Source: Ophiobolus disseminans (lineage: Eukaryota; Ascomycota; Dothideomycetes; Pleosporales; Phaeosphaeriaceae). From it: a stretch of DNA of 64,000 nucleotides. The stretch is taken from contig MU006229.1 of assembly GCA_010093685.1 (NCBI GenBank), positions 186,001 to 250,000 of the forward strand, in the 5' to 3' direction. Shown here in pieces: positions 46,512 to 58,924 of the stretch. The position numbers and the translations under genes were made by a program. How positions within the stretch are numbered: the stretch's first letter is position 1; every line of letters starts with the position of its first letter. The notes under the pieces were generated by a model. The model searched no databases. It saw only the letters and a program-made list of their open reading frames with translations, and was not told the origin of the DNA.

Positions 46512-48178
46512 ACTGAGATTGAGTTGAGGTAGCAGATATGCAACTTACCGAAGGTCTCTGAAGCTACTTGTTATAATAATCAGTTTCGTGGAACAAGCAT
46601 TTGCACAACTACCGTCGCGTGTGAAGCGTGTGTTCCCAAGTTCTCACTGTGGTTTGTGACCCGGCGGGTGACTGATGTGAAACCTTAATTCGGTTGATTA
46701 CCCTTTGACACAAGAGGACGTAAGTATACACTGGATCCAAGGCGCAAGTTGAAGTATCCAAAGGTGAGATATTCAAAGTCGAGAGCTTCCTGGGTAGAGG
46801 GGTGTGGTTATTGCTGGAGCGGTGGGAGAGTGCTCTTGTAGCAAGAGGAGCCCACCACGCTGGTCCAAGCTAAGGGCCTCATCTGGTGAGTTCAAGATCT
46901 CCCGATTGAGCCCAGGCCCCACGCGACCAAACTACCCATCTCTTTCTCCATATTGTAAAGCACGCAAACGGCGCAGCGCGTGGCAACGTCATGGCGGCAG
47001 TGACAGCCCTCTCACTTCGCGCGCGAGCGTTTGTCGTTGCAGGGCTGTCATTACGTTTTGCGAGTGACGTTGTCAGGAGTCACGATGCGGGAACTGGTGT
47101 TCTTCGAATCCGGGGTAGAGAAGGCTTGAACGGGTGTGACGAGATCGGATGATGTGCGTTTGGATCGCGCTTGCCGCGTTTGGTTGGCGATCTACGCAGG
47201 GATCTGCGATGCGCATCATCCTTAATGTCTCTATCAAGTCAAACACTTCTAGCAAATTGGCAATGTCGCTTCTCTTACCGCTGCTTTCCAACGGTCCGAG
47301 ATCTGCATCTGGTTCAGCGTCGTTTGATGTCGGAACAACGTCCTGCGTCGTCGCTTCCATGATCATATGCCCGAGGTCGGCATCATCTCGCATACTTCGG
47401 ACGATCTTCTGATCTAGACTTCATTACTTGTTTTCAGACCAGCTCAAGGCAAGATTGTTTCACTAACTTGGTCATACCTTTGCGCGCGTGAATTAGCAGC
47501 CGGTCTTCGTCATTGATGATGTGAGGCTACTCCTGGAGACACCAAGCACCGGAACCTACGTACTTAGATGGTACCCAACTCGCCTACATGATATCCTGCT
47601 GAGTATCCCTTTCTGCACTGCAAATTGAGTAGGGTTGCAACAGCCGTCCCGGCGCGTTTGATAACGAACAGCCCCGTTTCCAGGTTTGCGGGACTTCCAG
47701 GGTCGTATAATTTAATCTGCAGAAGTAGCTTCGTGTCACGCGGGAACGGATGATATGTTCCTATATACTTGCATATCTCTAGTGATCCTTCAAGATCGGA
47801 GCGCAGTAATTCAACAACTTGCTTTCGCGTACTCAGGTGCTCTGACCTTCACCACAACTACGCTTCACTTTGAAGTCTGTCTCTTTTGCCACGTCGTCCC
47901 GTCCTTCTACACGCTTCCTAGATTTCTGACATACGCTCACTCTCGATGTTTTGTTGGATGTAGATTGCTACTATGACCAACCAATCAGCGACGCCGCCGA
48001 GGTGCAACACGAAGTAATAAATCTGGAAGAAATGCCGAGAGTACTGCACATGCGCCACAATGATCGAGATATGCTACTAATACTCGATCTTTCAATGGCT
48101 ACTGATTATCACGGCAATGCCTGAACGAGCTGCAAAAGAACGCAAACCCTGCCCTAATCCCGTGGCAGTACGATTACC
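46512..48178. other. Intergenic, one unsupported frame
   Basis: 1.67 kb. A minus-strand frame at 47073-47393 (106 residues, with NLLEVFDLIETLRMMRIADP) has ordinary amino-acid composition but no recognised family or second exon. It may be a fragment. Confidence 0.4.
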
Positions 48179-48946
48179 ATGATGCTCTCCCTCATCCTCA
48201 CCCTCCTATCCACAATCCCCTCCGTCTCAACCCACGGCCGCATCACAAACATAACCACCTCCTCCGACGCCATCTACAGCGGCTGGGACCCCGCATCCCC
48301 TACACCCTCCCCTCCCCTCGCAGCCTGGAACGCGTCCAACCTCGGAAACATCTTCATCCCCCCTTCGCGCTTCAACACCTCGGACATAATTTGCCACTTC
48401 GACGCCACACCCGGGGCTCTGCACATTAACGTCGCAGCCGGCGATACGCTGAAACTGCAGTGGAATGAGTGGCCAACATCGCATGTTGGACCGGTGCTTA
48501 GCTACCTAGCCCAGCGTACTGGCGCGCCGAAGGAGAAATTGAAGTGGGTCAAGATCGACGAGTTGGGCTGGTTGAACGATACAGGATGGGACGATTTGAT
48601 GCTTGGTGGGACGTGGGCGAGTAACGTGCTCATCGCGAATGACTTCCAATGGACGGTGCGGATTCCAAAGGGTTTGGCTAAAGGCGATTATGTGCTGAGG
48701 CATGAGATTATTGCGTTGCATGTTGCAGATGAATTGGATGGGGCGCAGGCGTATCCGCAGTGTGTGAATGTTAGGGTTGTGAAGGGGGGTACGAAGAGGG
48801 TTGTAGGAGGGGTCTTGGGGACGCAATTGTATGGGGTGGAGGATAGGGGGATATTGGTGGATGTGCATGGGCATATTGAGGGATATGAGATTCCGGGGCC
48901 GAAGGTGTGGAGTGGTGCGGAAGGGGTGAGGCAGCCGAATCAGTGA
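48179..48946 (+). CDS. AA9 lytic polysaccharide monooxygenase
   Basis: A single exon gives 255 residues. The signal peptide ends before His19 (SVSTHGRI), which becomes the N-terminal His of the copper histidine brace. The second brace His is at about residue 102 in WPTSHVGPV. HEIIALH and the QAYPQC block (Q-x-Y-x-x-C, with the axial Tyr near residue 190) are diagnostic for AA9. The protein cleaves cellulose or related glucans by oxidation. No CBM1 or GPI signal at the C-terminus, which ends in a short extension (VWSGAEGVRQPNQ). A second ATG directly follows the first. Confidence 0.95.
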   Translation: MMLSLILTLLSTIPSVSTHGRITNITTSSDAIYSGWDPASPTPSPPLAAWNASNLGNIFIPPSRFNTSDIICHFDATPGALHINVAAGDTLKLQWNEWPTSHVGPVLSYLAQRTGAPKEKLKWVKIDELGWLNDTGWDDLMLGGTWASNVLIANDFQWTVRIPKGLAKGDYVLRHEIIALHVADELDGAQAYPQCVNVRVVKGGTKRVVGGVLGTQLYGVEDRGILVDVHGHIEGYEIPGPKVWSGAEGVRQPNQ

Positions 48947-51434
48947 CGGGGCGGGAGGTGTTGACGAAGATATAGTCTGCGATATACACTGAGCATTGTA
49001 CCCATCCAGGAATCTTACATGTGCCTGCCTGCCAATACTTGGTCCACATTCTCGTAGTCCTCGCGTCCAGTATCGTCTGCCCAGACGGCTATCCCTCTTT
49101 ATCATTTTCCCTGCTCGTCGAGGCCCTCGTCTTTTCAAAGGACTAGTCGCTCTCCGCCTTGTCCGTATAGCCGTTCTCAACCTCAATTTGGCTTCCGTAG
49201 TGTCCAGACCTCAGCCATCAAAACCGCGAAACAATTCGCCAAACGCCTCGTTACAGCATTGTGGTATTTGCGACTTTGTTTACGCGGCTCCCTAGCCTTG
49301 CAGGAGCCACTTTCCAGGTCGGCAAGAGAGCGTAGCGAGTGCGGTGGCTCTAAGAAGATTTTCAAGGAAGGCTCTGAGTACAATAGCGCGATTTATCCTG
49401 TAAAGAGTTCTCGGGTGCTCCTGGTTGCCCATATGCTTGTGCCATTCACGGCGCTTTTCATTGACAAGGCTTATGAGACAGGATTGGACAGCATCCCGGG
49501 ACTTGTCATTCGGTTCATCGTGTTGTGGTCGGCGCGGCTGAAGCTGCTCGATGCGGAGGAGGAAAAGCGCGGGGAGTATGTTCTTGAGCAGGGCCTGACT
49601 CTCTTTGTTTTTGTATCCCTCCATGCGCAGTCTGGGCAGGATAGCGTACTCGATGCGATAGCGCAAGATCTCTAAGGGCCGGACTTGATCAAGGGGGCGT
49701 TGTAGCTAGGGCGAATTGTGAGCTCTCGCGACTCAATAGTCCAAAGGCTGGTGGGGCGTAGTGTGCCTGTGAATCAACGACCCCTGTATTCGTCACAAAA
49801 GCAGCCATGCTGAGCTCGAATACCGCGGGTGGAGAGTCGATTAGCTCCATCGTCCTCAAACGTTGAAGGCGTTGTTGTTGCGGTGGTCGCTGGGTGAGAA
49901 AACCGAGCCTAAATTTGAGCAGCCTGATCTGCGCATATGAAGTGCTCCCTTCACGCTAGCACCTGCTCGTCCAAGCGCGCTCAACCCAATACCCCAGCTC
50001 TTTCTTCGTTCATCCAGCCACGAACATCCTTTTACACCGAGAGAATCCGTGGAAAGTTTCACCACTGCTCGGCCTTCAGCGGCCTATTTGTAACACGACC
50101 ATGCTGGGGTACCTTGCAGCGAGACTAATAAGAGCTCTGTGCCGTTAGGGGAAACGTCTCGCTCTACTAGACAACAACAGCTAAGGCTTTCGAAAAAGAC
50201 GATGCCTCCAGTTCTCTTCCACAGCTCCCGTGTATGATGGAACTCAGGCTGTCCACGAGGCGATCCAGTCGTTCGGCTACTAAACGGCCAGCACCTCGTC
50301 CCGTGCGCGACGAAGGTAGCTCAAGCACTTGGGTTTTCTAGCTCTTGCTTCTGTACGCGCCAGGCCGGCTCCGTCCTGCTGTTGCCGAAAGAAGCCAGGC
50401 TTCAGATACTGATACTAATCTAGGTACCCCGCAACGACTAAAGGATGACACCTTCCAAACCGACGAGACATACCACCCCACTCTCTTTACAAAGATGACT
50501 GTGGACAGATAATCGTGTCGAGCAGGTCGTTGAGCGTCGAGGCAAGCACTAGGCCTTGCGGCATGAGGCAAACTCACTTTGAAGTAAGTTACCTATACAT
50601 TCTAGAGCTGACAAGTCCAGATCGGAAGGTTGCAAGCAGGTGATAAAAGATGTTGTGCTAAAGGAGTTTCGGGAAGGCAGACGCGTCATGTGGCTTCGGA
50701 GAGGCTGGGGTCGGCGTCGACATGTAGCCGCCGCGCTACGCCACCCCACCTTGGATGGCACCTGCCGCACGCCAATTTCGACGTCCAGTCTCCACCACCG
50801 TGTTTCCATCTCTTCAATTGACATCCTCATCGATTCCGAACCGCACGGGCGGCCATGCATCTTGTTATCGTAAAATAAGGTGTTGGCGTTATATCGCACA
50901 CCAACACACACCCGTATTCGCATTGCGCAGTAGCTGGTGCTGGTATCTGCACCTGGTATCGCATTCGATTGTGGCCCAATAAACCAGTTGGGCCTTGTAT
51001 ATCCAGAGTCCCTTGAGTATGTTGACGGGAAAAGACATCTTCGGGGGATGCGAGTCATTGCTGCATCTAGTGCTTTCGAGTTACAGACACTCTCCGTATT
51101 CTCCGAGACCGTGGACATGCGCCACAAAACGACCGCTGTTGCGTCAAATGATCTCGTAGTGGTTCGGAATGTCGTGGTGTCCGCGAGGTGAAAAAGAGGT
51201 CGACTATATGTACGAACATCGTCTCAAGTCGATTATGGCGGGTACTCCGCCCACGCCTCCCGTTCTGTTTAGAGACGCGCTTCCTGGACTTCTATGGCGG
51301 TGACCTATGGATGATCCCACTAGGCGTAACTCAATGCTACCTAAGAAAGAGCTTGGCTGGTCAACCGGAAGCATGGGGGCTCTCGCGTGTTCACGCACGA
51401 ATGCCTATTCAGCTCGTGATGAGCTGAGGACCAC
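48947..51434. other. Gene-poor region with decayed frames
   Basis: 2.5 kb. Frames at 49259-49675 (plus), 49292-49666 (minus) and 50549-51127 (minus) overlap or lack motifs; none is recognised. Probably relics continuous with the decayed region that follows. Confidence 0.4.
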
Positions 51435-52135
51435 CTAGGGGTGGCAAAGACTTGAAGTGCGGACGCGGCGGCAGAGCTTGAACATGGAAATGATCCGATC
51501 AACCTTAGTGTGGGTGTCGTTGAGCTCGTCGAGGTTCTCGTCGAGGTCATTTCCCGCGTCCTGCGTTACCATGAACTGCCAAGTATCCGTGCAGTTGATC
51601 CACATTGCTTCGCAGAGCAATGCACTGACCTGGGATCGCAACCCAGCTGCAGTCGTTGGAGGTCCAGGCTTTCGATAGCCATTGCCGAGACGAATTCGCA
51701 TCTCGCGGAAGTAGTGTAGCAGGTATGGTTGCGCATCGTGAAGCGACTTTAACGGGTATTTCAGGTAAACGGCCTTGAGATTCTGGAGAGGCAACGGGTT
51801 GTTGGAATCTTCCCGCTGCAGAATAGCCTGAATCGGTCGCGTCGCGTAGATCGCACCGGTGATGGCGGCGCGGAAGGTTCCTTCAAGAGGTCAGCACATG
51901 CGCAAAGCAAATGTCGCACCAAGCGGCTGATTATCACGCTCTCCTTGCGCCATGTGAGCTCCTGCATGCATCCTTCCAGGATCGCGAAGGGCTGCAGACC
52001 AGGCCGTGTGCGAGCGCCGGGCCGAGACTTACTACACGTGAATCGCATCTTCCATGCTCGGGCGACGCTCTCGCTGGCCACGTAATGCGCGACGACCTCG
52101 TCGAAGAGCTCCGGCGGCAGATCTAACAGCTTCAT
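51435..52135 (-). pseudogene. Broken F-box-like gene, relic 1
   Basis: The ATG at 52135 opens MKLLDLPPELFDEVVAHYVA and RAWKMRFTC, an F-box-like start, ending after 103 bases (phase 1) at a perfect GTAAGT donor. Beyond that no splice choice keeps an open frame: the segment LEGTFRAAITGAIYATRPIQ, which continues to 51435 as ordinary protein sequence, has an in-frame TGA directly upstream (around 51882). Intron position and phase match the relics at 53658 and 55549. The downstream part has a poor match to anything I know. It may be a live gene with an intron I could not place. Confidence 0.5.
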
Positions 52136-53657
52136 GCTTTTGATGCAGTCGGTGTTTGTGTCAGTGGTGTGGTGTTGAGGGCAGGATGGCGTTCTGGTGG
52201 GGGAGATGGGCAACTTTCACGATGGAAGAAGTTCAACCCACCTCCACAACGCCCGCCACTTGGTGACCGCCAACGCTCTGCGTGTTGAGACATCCAGCAA
52301 GCAGCCATATACACGCATGGGCCCAGTACTGCTGTGCCACCGGTGAAGCAGCTGGCTATACTCAGCCCAAATGCACACCGCAAGCTCGGCAACTTGCAGG
52401 AGCGAGGCAGCGAACAGGTTATTGCAACTATCTAAGACAAGCACGACGAACTCCGCGCTTTATTGCGCGCATCTGCAGTCCGGTAGGTGACAGGCAGCTC
52501 CTCGATTCGTATAACATACTTGCTCGATGAACTGTATCTCAACTTCCTCATACCTTAAATGACAGCTGTCTCGCATGCTTGGATAGTACCATATCACATA
52601 CAGACCGTCGGCTACTTGAAGCTTTCTGGACACATGCCTCGGCGGGAAAGATATGCCTGATGCTCCCGTAGCACCCGTGGCGTAAGGCATAATGCATAAG
52701 CAAGAAAGAGGTACGAGGAGCATATTGACGCTCCCTGACATATCCGTTCAACGGCCATGTGGAGGCCTGGAATCTACGTGCATCCACACAGTTAGATTGG
52801 GCTGGCACTTGCAGGTTGGCATTTTTCATGCTTCAGTATGTAATTTATGTCAATCGAGCATCGACATATGTATATAAGCGCGGGGATAGCATAGTCCGTA
52901 TTGTCATCTGAGGTGGAACAAGTGAAACAAGTTGCACACATCCTTGTACGGCTCGAGCATAGGTTCATAAAGCTTCCAAGTGGGCATGCACACCCATCAC
53001 GTCGAAGTAAACTACGTCTGGGTTCATTAAGTCTACCGTCTTACACGGTCCTCATTTTAGCACGGAGTGTTACTTCATCACGATGCGCTTGATGAGGCTT
53101 GTGTACCATCATCAAAGCGAGTGTTATGTTCGTTTGAGTCCAAGCTATTCGGCATGCGTCTCGCGCCTCATCATTGCAGAGAAGTTGTCACAAGCCTTTC
53201 ATCCGCATATGACCGCCTCCGCATCATGAGGCGGGGTATATGCGTTGGGGAAGATTGTGAATGCCCCTCCCCCCGCCTCGTCGTTATCAGTTTGTTGACG
53301 TACTAGAACCGTCCCTAAGGGTCTGGCTGTGATCACGGGCCAATGGCGAGGCTGCCATAAGCTCATCATCATCCGCGATTGGCAAATAGAAGCCTCATTG
53401 GGGCTGGTATTGACCCTGGAAAAGCGGCTGGAGAAGGCGTGCTACCCCAACGAGGCTTGAGTCTGTGCTCTAGCTGGAAAACCTAGCGCCTGCTGGTATA
53501 AATAAGGGTTACGGTTCGCCTGGGTTTGCTTTGCCTGCACCTCGAAACTCCTACGACTTCAACCTCCGGGCTGACTGAACTTGAGCGCGACTCGACATTT
53601 CCAATCAATTTGGAAAGTTCTTCTCTCGACACGAGTGCCCTTCGAGATCCATCAACG
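52136..53657. other. Intergenic in the decayed region, with one TATA box
   Basis: 1.5 kb with no gene seen. TATAAATA at 53497-53504 lies about 155 bases upstream of the ATG of the next relic and suggests its promoter is still intact. Confidence 0.45.
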
Positions 53658-54387
53658 ATGACCGGCTTCAATGGCCAGTAAGTGACATCTACTCGTGAGT
53701 GGTGCATGAGGCATACTCTGACATTTTACACCGACTTTTAGTCCTGCAGAACTGTCCTGTATGGTCTTCAACGAGCTCATTCTGGACAATAAGTTGCACG
53801 ATGTGCGGCCGTATCGCACAGTCAATAGTATGTCGATATTCCACTTTTGATGCCATATAACCATCGCTACCATCGGCACCTTGTGTTTGTATATTAACGT
53901 GTTCAGATGTCTTTCGTGACGGAATTGATCGTGAAATCAACATTCACCTCTCAAAGACCTCTGCGAACGCATCACCATCGAATTCTTCATGACGGAAATG
54001 CGCGACGAGTTCAACAGCTGGCTGAGCATTCGGGGACAGCTGCCCACCACTGGCCCGAACGTGATTTGTAACATCATGACGGACATCGCCGAGAAAAAGC
54101 TTCCAGTTCCTGGCATGAATAACGCCAAGTTGACTTGGCAGGTTTGTAAGATTGTGAACGAATGCTCCTCCTCTTTCTCGACCCTGGCATTTAGCCCTAA
54201 CCGCTCACAACTGAATCGGCATCGAAGCAACGACGCCGAGGCTTTCTTTGTTGCTGTGCGTCTTCGACATGCACCACTTGTCAACGCCTTTTTCTCTAAC
54301 AGCGTCAAAGTATTGGGAGATACTCTCCTCTTCGGCCGTACACTGGAGTGTCTCGCGATGAACTGCGAATTCGAAGACTTCCGTTGA
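53658..54387 (+). pseudogene. Broken F-box-like gene, relic 2
   Basis: Exons 53658-53677, 53742-53827 and 53907 onward join to MTGFNGH...PAELSCMVFNELILDNKLHD and VNNVFRDGIDREI, an F-box-like start. In that frame translation ends at the TGA at 53990-53992. The rest of the recognisable protein (from FNSWLSIRGQLPTTGPNVIC to LECLAMNCEFEDFR, ending 54387) is in another frame. The sister relic at 55549 has an intron donor right after the equivalent DAI residues; here that donor is absent, which would explain the frame loss. The first 106 coding bases end in phase 1, as in relic 3. A shortened functional protein cannot be excluded. Confidence 0.5.
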
Positions 54388-54574
54388 ATTGTGCGAGCCA
54401 CGACGCCATCGACCAACACGCGCAAGAAGGGTGTCGTATGTAGGAGACAGGGCAAATGTGAGAAGAAGGTTGTTGTATTGAGAGAGCTACATAGAGCGAT
54501 TATATACACAACATGATGCGTAAGCCAGTGAATAAGAGTCACGTGGAGATGCAGTCCACAGTGTACCATGTGAA

Positions 54575-55549
54575 CTAAGGTGCCAGGCTGACAAGTTGGA
54601 TGATGGCACTACCTCGGGGGTGATATTGTGGTGCGCCGAGGAACTGTTCGCGGTATAGCTTCTTGCTCTCGAGCTCGAGTATCACCTTGACAAAGTTTTT
54701 TTTGCCGAATATTGAAGCGTAACGGAACCACTGCAACGAGGGCTCGAAGAGCGGTACCTCAAGGTTCAAGGTGTACCAGCACAAGAGCTCAGTAAAGACA
54801 TCCTCTCGGCGTCGCAGGATAGCTTTACCGACATGTCACTCCATCTTGCGCATCTGAACACCATGATCGTTCTCATCTGCAGTGAGATCAGCCTGTGCGA
54901 TCATCTCCTCTATGACACCGACGTTGCCTTTGTCGATCGCGAAATCCAGCATGGTGTCAAACATGGCTGCCTTACCCCAGATAGAAGTGCCATCTCGAAT
55001 GATGTCGCAGACCAGGGTCCTGTCTTTTTGAGCAATTGCAATGCAGAGAGCTTCTTCGCTGCCATCTACGATGGTCGTCTCTTCCGTCAATTCATGAGAG
55101 AGCATGAAGGTATAGTCGTATGCCTCGGGGCAAAGTCGAACAACGTCGGCGCAGACTAGCTGAGTGCAGGAAGCCCGCTCAGCTTCTGTGGCCTGGTTGG
55201 TGATGCGCATGAAGATGGCGACAATCTTGGGGATGGCTGAAGGGAGAGTACCAGGCGCGACATTGGTGGCACGAGAGCGGCGCTCGAGGATGAAAGGAAG
55301 AAGGTGCTTGATCAATCCGCGATTGCCGACGGCTCAATATACCTCGATTGGTTGCGCACTCACGATCGCGTCTTCAATGTACCTCGAGAACAATCCTGTG
55401 GTTTGTAAGTAAGGGCGAAGAAGCGATGGAGGTGTGTACATACTGCAGACTCCGCGCGTGCGCCATGCTTCCTGGATTCCCACGCCCAAGACGAAAGGAC
55501 GGATGACTTGCTCGACTATTTTGGAAGGGAGTTCAAGTAGGTCTTTCAT
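54575..55549 (-). pseudogene. Broken F-box-like/ankyrin-type gene, relic 3
   Basis: Exons 55549-55444, 55395-55364 and 55306 onward join in frame: an F-box-like start (MKDLLELPSKIVEQVIRPFV, EAWRTRGVCR, LFSRYIEDAI), then a helical region with ankyrin-like pieces (EEALCIAIAQKDRTLVCDII, MLDFAIDKGNVGVIEEMIAQ). A TGA at 54838-54836 interrupts the frame, which then continues open to 54575 (LQWFRYASIFGKKNFVKVIL, again repeat-like). TGA where the homologous sense could be TGG or CGA fits a G-to-A or C-to-T change. If the TGA is the natural end, the protein is about 205 residues. Confidence 0.5.
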
Positions 55550-56621
55550 TATGCTAGACAACCTTACGGATAAGTCAGTTCAACGTCTACTAATAGCAGC
55601 CTTTGACTCACAGGGTGGTATCTGCAATGCAAGGTCGATCAAGGGGGATTCGGGGTCGGGGAAGGTTGTGGGTGGATTGAGGAAGTTAAGCAGGCAAATG
55701 AGGGCCAAGGTTTTCCAGCACCGGACACGGAGAAGAACGTCATTTCGCGGTCAATTCAGAAGGAAATGAAAGGCCCTGAGCATTAGTTACGCTCAATAGA
55801 AACCGCGCACGTTCGCGGGCCGTCGCACTCCACAACGCAGCGATTGCTAAGGCTGATCAGTGGTGACCTTTTCGTACCGGAGCTGGAGAAGGGCAATGCC
55901 ATCCGTACATATCTGCCCCTCCTGGTGCGCGAGAGTTCCATGAGATACCCCTGCTGGTATTCTAGATGAGTTCTAGGTCTTGTAGACGACCCAGTAGACT
56001 CCTCATAAGTCAACTTCCTAGGCATTACGAATCTACTGTGTCAAAAGAAACTGCAAGCTTCACAGCTCCTAGGCGGAGCGAGTGTCTTTCTCCGGACAGA
56101 TACAACATGTGAAAAGAACTTGCAGAACGAACATCTCTTTATCCTCCATGACTTTGGGCAGTGTGGAAGATGCTGCACATGCTGAGAGACCCATCGATCG
56201 ATCGTACAGACTATTGTACCTATCGGGGCGTTAGTGACTCTAGTGATCCAGTCCAGTAGGCTTCTACTGTCACCGTCTAGCCATTTGCGATGCTGAATGC
56301 AACAGTCAGTCGATCTCTTGTTCTTGCACAGCTGCGCAGCTCAGTTTTCAAGGCTCACACTGAAGGCGAAGTACGCAGGTAGCCTGGGGGAACAAGAGAA
56401 ATAATGAGCTGACTAACCTTGCATATCTTTTCACAACCCCATCAACCTTGGAACACTTCAGATGTGTCGCGTCGTTCACCAAATCAGACTTGTACGATTG
56501 TTGAAAGCAGCTGTGCTTTCTCCCAAGGCTTAAATGGTGCATTGAATAGGGCTGTGCTATGGTCGCGCGGTTCGCGCAAATGCGCCGAAACCGTACTTTA
56601 GCTGGGTGGACAATCGCACGT
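55550..56621. other. Intergenic, nothing recognised
   Basis: 1.07 kb with short frames only. Confidence 0.45.
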
Positions 56622-56867
56622 TCAGATCCTCTCATACTCAGCATGGTCAGACTCCGTTATCATCCTATCTCTCCACTCTTCTCTAGTCTTTCCTCCGTAA
56701 ATCCCAGCGCCAATCGACCCACAGCTTCTACGTAGCTCGTCTTCCGTCTCCTTTTCGAAAGAATCATTGCTTATTTGCCACCCTGTAGACATCGAAAACG
56801 CACCTTCGTAAGGAGAAAACTTATTGATGAAGTTCCACGCCACGGGATCGCCGGCGTTGTACAACTC

Positions 56868-58227
56868 CTACCAGCATCGACCGATGTAGAGTTTATTGCA
56901 ACACGACGGGATCACACGAGCGACATCGCCCCATTTATAGCCTACTGTCGCAATGTACACATGTTCAAAATGAGCGTACTGCAGCGCGGGCTGGCGGGAG
57001 ACGAAGATGATCAAAGATGTCGTGTTGAGGATGATGCCTCTGAGGATGAACGTCTCCAACTTGGGGAAAACGAGCGGTGTTAAAGAGCCCGTCCCATCGC
57101 CAGTAGGCTCTCCAAACAGCTGTTCTAGAAAATGCTCCTCCATTGAAGGATACTCGGGGTGCAAGATGCCGAGGTTGCCGAACTCGAGCTTCCGCAGTGT
57201 TTGCGAGGCGCCTTTGATCAACATGAGTAGTTCAGTAGCGCGTTGTTTGGGGAATTGAGTCATGAACTTCATGTCCTCGATGCTGAACGACAAGGAGGTC
57301 AGACAGCTGAAGATGTAGGAGGCGCTGTGAGTCGAGATCGAGAACGGGTCGATGACAGGTAGAAGAAGATCTTGGATGCGGGATTGGGATGCTGAAAGTG
57401 CGGAGTTGAGTAGCTCGGGGTTCGAGGAGCATGTTTTGTTGCCGAAAAACTGTTATTCAACATCATCACTGCTGCCCAGGTGCTGTTAGCTTCAGTCTTT
57501 CAGCTTGTTTAAAACACTCCCACCTGGTCGCCAAAGCATCCATACGCGGCAAGATCAGATCTCCAATCGACGATCTCAATATCCCTCAGCCTCAGCATAT
57601 TTTCAAACAAGCGAACAAGTCCAGCGCGGTTTGCATCTGCTTGCAGGTGCTGTTCCTCGATCTTGGCCGCCCAGATTATCTCCCCTTTCTCAACAACTCT
57701 TCGTTCTTTCTCTGGCAACTCCCATGTCTCCCCCACCGAGCGCCGCGTCACGACATATACGCCCTCTGAGACGTATTCGGAGTCCTCTTCATACGCTTGA
57801 CTGCCATCATCTTGCGCGTCCCTCTCAAGTAACCGGCAGAACCTCTCCCAAAATCCTGGACACCACAATTAGTCTCGACACTTTGAGCCAACAGAATACA
57901 AAGCGACGTACCCTCAACGTAGTGCTTAGGACCAAACTCAAACCTGCGCGCATACCGTGCAATGTCCAACGCGAGGACTTCGTTCACCGCAGCTTCTAGC
58001 GATACAATCTCGACGCTTTTAGAACGGCCGGAGTACCTGAGAAACCTTCCTCCAGGATCTCTGTAGCTGCGCTCAAACTGGGGGCTGCCATAGAAGCAGA
58101 GTGTTTCGAAGATTAGTGGTCTGACGAGCCGCGCAAAGTCACGACATGTGTGTAAAAGATTGCGCAAGTGTCGCTGCGATAGATAGGAAAAAATGTCCAC
58201 ATATATCTCTTCGGGTAATTGAGGCAT
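56868..58227 (-). CDS. F-box protein, probably truncated by an in-frame TAG
   Basis: Three exons (58227-57912, 57855-57524, 57449-56868) give 409 residues. The F-box is MPQLPEEIYVDIFSYLSQRH, then LLHTCRDFARLVRPLIFETL, the common fungal form. The remainder lacks repeats that I can name but is well-formed protein (LRLRDIEIVDWRSDLAAYG, LETFILRGIILNTTSLIIFV). The frame ends at TAG 56870-56868, yet the same frame continues open for 81 more residues to 56622 with ordinary composition (ELYNAGDPVAWNFINKF onward). The stop therefore looks like a CAG-to-TAG change that removed the C-terminus. It may still be expressed as the shorter form. Confidence 0.7.
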
Positions 58228-58924
58228 AGTACGCGTGATGTGCAAGTGTTGTCACTTAAGATGTGAGGGGAGTCAGGAGGAACCTTGGAACCGGGAGTGC
58301 CGACGAGGGCACGTGATGTCATGCGTCCTGCACTGGCACACAGATGATATCGCGACTTTTTCGCGACCTTCTCTGATAAGAACAAGAATGCGATACTTCA
58401 GGCAACATTAGATAGAATCATAATGTGTTGCGCTGCACTCAAGAAGCAAAGATGTACGGCTTCGCTAAAACACCCTTGCCTCGGCATCTGCGACGATCGC
58501 ATGACGTATCCTCTTTCTGCCATTTTCCAGGACCAAACCATCTGTCGCTCTTGTTTTCCAACCTGACACCATTGGTGAAATCTACCGCAAAGCATCTCAT
58601 GATGCGCTACAAGTGAACAGCGGAGGAAGATCTAACGACTTCGCAGGTTCAAAGCGACCGAACACACACGGGAGAAAGATATCGCACACACGCTATGCGC
58701 ATCCTGTCACATTCACTCACCGAACCCACAGTGAAGTACACACGGCAAAGAGAATTTTAGACATGTAATTTCTCGAAGGTTGTCGTCCTCCAGGGCTATT
58801 TTGGCAACTGTTGCTGGATCCCGTGACTACCATGAACTTTAGTTTCGTGGACTACCTCGAACAGCCACTGTTTCGATCGATATATCCCATCCCTATCCTT
58901 GCACTACTATTGTGCTTCCTTCTC
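58228..58924. other. Intergenic, nothing recognised
   Basis: 0.7 kb between the F-box gene start and the 3' end of the RRM pseudogene. Confidence 0.45.

Noticed and set aside
50549..51127. 192-residue minus-strand frame in the decayed region.
   Set aside because: Irregular composition with no motif or neighbour support. It might be a relic, but I cannot show it.
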